A DNA stretch of 16,070 nucleotides from assembly GCA_023135505.1 (NCBI GenBank), contig JAGLTA010000024.1:1-16070 (forward strand). Direction: 5' to 3'. The stretch comes from Candidatus Parcubacteria bacterium (GTDB lineage Bacteria; Patescibacteriota; Patescibacteriia; JAACEG01). Every line of letters starts with the position of its first letter. Position 1 is the first letter of the stretch. Below are positions 12,933-16,070 of this stretch, one piece after another. A model generated the notes under the pieces. That model did no database searches. It was not told the DNA's origin and saw only the letters and a program-made list of their open reading frames with translations. The position numbers and the translations under genes are program-made.

Positions 12933-15900
12933 TTATGGAGATGTGGCGTCAGTTTGAATGTATTCATAGGCGCCGATGTCGTATCCTAAACCCTGCGGTC
13001 TCTGCGCGCCAAGAATGTCATAATTTACGCCTACATTTTTGCCGGCATCCACGGCAAAACTGGTCCCTATTAATTTATAGTCATCTCCAACTAAATTTAC
13101 AAACCCAGGATCAGATAGACCGTGTTCTGATGTCCATCTTGCAAAGGAGTTGGCTTCCAGCCCTTTAGCGTTAAAAAACACATTGTTATTCATGTCACTT
13201 ATGTAATATGTTTTCAACACCGTACTATAATTTTGCCTATATTGGTATGATACAATGTTTCCTGCGGCAAAAAAATAGTTGTGGTCCGCCTCTGCTACGG
13301 AATAATTAGTGTGCCAAAACAATATTGTCCTATTAGTAGCCCAAAAAATGTTGTTATATAAATACAGCTCTGTATCTACCATCTGCTCTATTCCGCATGA
13401 TGCCCCTGAGTTGTTTTCTTTTTGTCCTATAATATTCCCAGAATGAGAAGCGTGTTGGCCATGAAAAGTACAGTTCAAGATATATACGTTTGACACGTCA
13501 TAACCAGGAGTTGTCCATAAACTTTTAAGGTTCATATCCCCGTTTTCGTTACCATATGACAAGCAGTTAACAAACCACGTACTATTTCCCCAGATTTTGA
13601 AGCCAAATGTATTGTTATTACTTGAGACGCAATTTTTCAGTATGTTTTGGCCATATTTTGCTCCTATGTCCCACCCCTCGCCAGTATTATCATGGGAGTA
13701 GCAATCTGTGAAATAAATATCAGTGAGGTGGTGAGAGGCGCATCTATTTGACCTTCCAGCAAAGCCGTCATCCCCGTTGTGATGTGCAACGCAGTTATAG
13801 AAGTAGAATTTTTCACCCGGTTTGTTTAACAGAGTGCCATAACCATTGTAATGATGGATTTCCACGTTCCTAACATATACATATTTTACTCCAGGCAAAG
13901 TGAGATTAATCCCGAGGATGAGACCATCTATACCATTACCTGTTCCATCGAATTCCATATTGTCATACGCTATGTACGCAGAACCACTGTTGCATCTTGT
14001 ACCTCTTCCACCACCAATAGTGGTGACCTTGAAGTTCTCGATGTATATGTATTTCGCTGCGCTCGTAAGCTCAACACCTATACCAGAGGAGTGAGTTATT
14101 TCGACAGCCTGACCAGATTTACCCTGTATGGTAATCCAGTTGTCAGAACTGCCAGCAACCGAGATGTCTACTTCTTCGGCATATGCGGTAGCTCCCTCAT
14201 GCACAATAAGCGTGTCGCCAGCAGATAACTGGTCAACCCCGTATTGAATTGTAGCCCAGGGGCTGCCGGAAGAACCGTTATTAGAATTACTGCCAATATC
14301 TTTGTCAACATGATATGTATTGCCGTTTGATTGAATATCCGGAAAAGACGGGATTGTTGGAACAGGAGGAATCTCAAGAACAACACTGTTCACCACAACC
14401 TTAACCGAACTCGGCTCGTACCCGATATTCCCGGGATTGGCATTATCAACAACATGAAGGCCGTACCAATAAGTTCCGGCAGTTGAAATACTATCTGTGA
14501 AGCTGCCTGAAGCGGATGTTCCTGAAACTGAATTAATCTTTATCTTCGTCCAATTGCTTGCGTTCGGAACTCCTCCGCTGTCAGTCGTCCGCCAAAGCTC
14601 AACCTGTTTTAACTCTTTGTTGTCGGTCACTGCGTAACTTGCGATTATTGTTTGGTTGGTGTTTGCTGTGGTTGGGTTAATTGTGAACAAGGTTACTTCG
14701 GGAAGGGTGGTGTCTAAGGCATCTCCCCCATCGCTCTTTAATAAAAATGTTCCTCTATGCGATACTAAGTTAATAGTGTTGGTATCTGAAATAGTTGACG
14801 GATTATTTTTAAAGTTAGTATATGTCAGCTGTTTGCAGGTTTCAGGCAAAGCGATATTATTAACATTATTTGTGGTTGGATTGACATAGACATATCCTTT
14901 TTCAAATTCGCGATAGTAGATGTTATTGCCGCCGATGTTAGTAACCTTAAATGTATCAACAGCATTACCAAGATTAATATCATATTCATCATAATATTCA
15001 GAAGCAGAATATATTTTAGCATTGAAACTAAAAAAGGTGTTGTTGTCAGCTGTGTTTTTACTAAGATGATAAGAGCAAAGACCATACCAAAGAGCGTCCT
15101 TTACTGTTACTGGTTTGCCCCAATTATCAACTCCGACATTATCTCCTAATTTATGCCTCACAAAAGATTGCATCCCATAATTAATTCTATGAATTTGATT
15201 GGAAACCTCAACTTGCTTAAGCCAAACCTTTTCAGAAAAAAATTGACAATCGCCGCTTCCCCATCCTACTACATAAGATCCTTCAGACGCAGCAAAATAA
15301 ACCAAATTTTCTAAATTATTGTCTAATTCAACATAGGCGTCAATGCCTTTTTGATCTTTTACCGTGCCTGAATTAAGCCAAACGAGAGTATCGTGCTCTG
15401 TCATTGCTTTTGTCACTTTATTTATCCAATTAATTAATGCTGGCGTCCAATTAATACCTACCGGATTAGTCGTCGCTCCTGAATCTGATGCCAGCAACTG
15501 TACTTCATCTATAAACACGCCATCTGACTGCCATGGACGCCCTAAATTGTCTGTTCTCCACGCTTCAATCCAATACTTGATAAATTTTGGATTACTCCAA
15601 TCAGGTACAAAATTATGTATAGTTGCGCCATTAACCCTATCTCCGTGTATATTATATAAAAACATATCAGGATTGTCTGTGTTACAATTTCCAAGTGAAT
15701 GACCTCGAGATATATTCCAGCGCCCCATAGTTGATTTATACGGATTTACCTTATGATCCTCATCGTCCTTTATTCTTGATTGGTAATATGAAAATATTTT
15801 CACATCTGGGTTGAGTTTTCTAAGTTCGCCCCAAGTATCATCATTCACAGAGTTCCACTTAAAACCTTGAACGGCAAGCAGGTCATATTTATGACTATCA

Positions 15901-16070
15901 ATTACTTCTTGCATTGTCCAATCCGCTGACACCATCCATAAAAAAGTATTTGTAAATTTATTTTCCGCCGAAGCCCCCTCGCCCACAACCACCCTAACCC
16001 GGCTCGGCTCGTACCCGATATTCCCGGGATCTGCTTGATCAACAACATGAAGACCGTACCAGTATGTTCC
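12933..16070 (-). CDS. Large secreted multidomain protein: GHL15-like barrel, Ig-like repeats, beta-helix (5' partial)
   Basis: The frame is open to the window edge, so the true start lies beyond 16070. The GTG at 15992 is internal, because the upstream codons encode GTYWYGLHVVD...GNIGYEPS, a copy of an internal repeat. In coding order it has an Ig-like repeat end (16070-15984), then a barrel domain (about 15960-14740) resembling the hypothetical glycosyl hydrolase family GHL15, with DLLAVQGFKW, IFSYYQSR, FVPDWSNPKFIKYW and SDGVFIDEVQ, whose acidic residues are candidate catalytic ones. An Ig-like domain (about 14715-14385) and a Pro-rich linker follow. A right-handed parallel beta-helix (about 14315-12960) opens with HVDKDIGSNSNNG and GDTLIVHEG and ends in GYDIGAYEY. 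It is likely an extracellular polysaccharide-acting protein. Its sequence is visibly less A/T-rich than its neighbours, hinting at transfer. The stop looks like a nonsense mutation. Confidence 0.85.
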   Translation of the reverse strand, partial: GTYWYGLHVVDQADPGNIGYEPSRVRVVVGEGASAENKFTNTFLWMVSADWTMQEVIDSHKYDLLAVQGFKWNSVNDDTWGELRKLNPDVKIFSYYQSRIKDDEDHKVNPYKSTMGRWNISRGHSLGNCNTDNPDMFLYNIHGDRVNGATIHNFVPDWSNPKFIKYWIEAWRTDNLGRPWQSDGVFIDEVQLLASDSGATTNPVGINWTPALINWINKVTKAMTEHDTLVWLNSGTVKDQKGIDAYVELDNNLENLVYFAASEGSYVVGWGSGDCQFFSEKVWLKQVEVSNQIHRINYGMQSFVRHKLGDNVGVDNWGKPVTVKDALWYGLCSYHLSKNTADNNTFFSFNAKIYSASEYYDEYDINLGNAVDTFKVTNIGGNNIYYREFEKGYVYVNPTTNNVNNIALPETCKQLTYTNFKNNPSTISDTNTINLVSHRGTFLLKSDGGDALDTTLPEVTLFTINPTTANTNQTIIASYAVTDNKELKQVELWRTTDSGGVPNASNWTKIKINSVSGTSASGSFTDSISTAGTYWYGLHVVDNANPGNIGYEPSSVKVVVNSVVLEIPPVPTIPSFPDIQSNGNTYHVDKDIGSNSNNGSSGSPWATIQYGVDQLSAGDTLIVHEGATAYAEEVDISVAGSSDNWITIQGKSGQAVEITHSSGIGVELTSAAKYIYIENFKVTTIGGGRGTRCNSGSAYIAYDNMEFDGTGNGIDGLILGINLTLPGVKYVYVRNVEIHHYNGYGTLLNKPGEKFYFYNCVAHHNGDDGFAGRSNRCASHHLTDIYFTDCYSHDNTGEGWDIGAKYGQNILKNCVSSNNNTFGFKIWGNSTWFVNCLSYGNENGDMNLKSLWTTPGYDVSNVYILNCTFHGQHASHSGNIIGQKENNSGASCGIEQMVDTELYLYNNIFWATNRTILFWHTNYSVAEADHNYFFAAGNIVSYQYRQNYSTVLKTYYISDMNNNVFFNAKGLEANSFARWTSEHGLSDPGFVNLVGDDYKLIGTSFAVDAGKNVGVNYDILGAQRPQGLGYDIGAYEYIQTDATSP
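14392..14478 (-). repeat. Internal copy of an Ig-like repeat segment
   Basis: Encodes GTYWYGLHVVDNANPGNIGY followed by EPSSVKVVV. It is near-identical at DNA level to 15984-16070: over the 66 bases ending at the GGA Gly codon I count about seven differences. This marks a recent duplication or gene conversion. Confidence 0.8.
15984..16070 (-). repeat. Second copy of the Ig-like repeat segment at the window edge
   Basis: Encodes GTYWYGLHVVDQADPGNIGY followed by EPSRVRVVV, the end of an Ig-like domain whose beginning is outside the window. It shares long identical DNA runs with 14392-14478, for example the 23 bases from 16003 to 16025 except where the copies drift. It shows that the open frame continues off the right edge. 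Confidence 0.8.

Noticed and set aside
12819..12935. Stop-codon reassignment (TAA and TAG read as amino acids)
   Set aside because: Other genes in the window end in TAA at sensible places. The known CPR recoding affects UGA, and sequence decay after the stop explains the pattern better.
15990..15992. GTG at 15992 as the start codon of the large protein
   Set aside because: The 26 upstream codons to the window edge are open and encode a second copy of the protein's own Ig-like repeat, so the gene is 5' partial.

Overview
The window looks like a piece of a Candidate Phyla Radiation (Patescibacteria, probably Parcubacteria-like) genome. This is inferred from strong A/T bias, compact genes with very short or overlapping junctions, almost no Shine-Dalgarno sequences, a sigma factor with a long Lys-rich tail, and small membrane-anchored proteins with calcium-binding DxDxDG repeats and an Asn-rich linker. 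The lineage is an inference and I cannot place it more precisely.

Layout. Positions 70-4162 (minus strand) hold a tyrosine recombinase gene followed by dnaG (primase) and rpoD (primary sigma factor), with gaps of only 33 and 43 bases. Facing away from the recombinase on the plus strand lies what reads as a minimal integron-like module. It has a consensus promoter for the recombinase, an attI-like core GTTAGGC at 4240-4246, a small promoterless membrane-protein gene (4279-4635), and a 100-base imperfect palindrome (4731-4830) with attC hallmarks: complementary outer boxes GCCTAAC/GTTAGGC, an inner 12-bp arm, and a branched tip. The recombinase is Xer-like and lacks the extra segment typical of IntI, which makes the pairing unusual. 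A hemolysin III/YqfA-type membrane protein follows (4888-5532) and overlaps a convergent O-antigen ligase/polymerase-like gene (5510-7012).

Positions 7046-7111 are a divergent promoter region. The initiator tRNA-Met follows (7145-7216), with an unexpected C at position 33, and then a good intrinsic terminator. Next on the plus strand come an EnvC/NlpD-like coiled-coil M23 peptidase and an unrecognised four-helix membrane protein. A minus-strand, tightly packed run (12511 down to 9040) encodes two DxDxDG-repeat membrane proteins, YbeY (rRNA maturation), DgkA (lipid kinase) and TsaD (t6A tRNA modification).

The right end (12933-16070, minus strand, 5' end outside the window) is a large, probably secreted multidomain protein. 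In order it has an Ig-like repeat, a glycosyl-hydrolase-like barrel domain, a second Ig-like repeat and a right-handed beta-helix. Its stop codon appears to be a nonsense mutation: homologous Ig-like coding sequence continues in frame for 31 codons beyond it and then runs into a fragment of unrelated coding-like sequence. No CRISPR array, rRNA or insertion sequence was seen.
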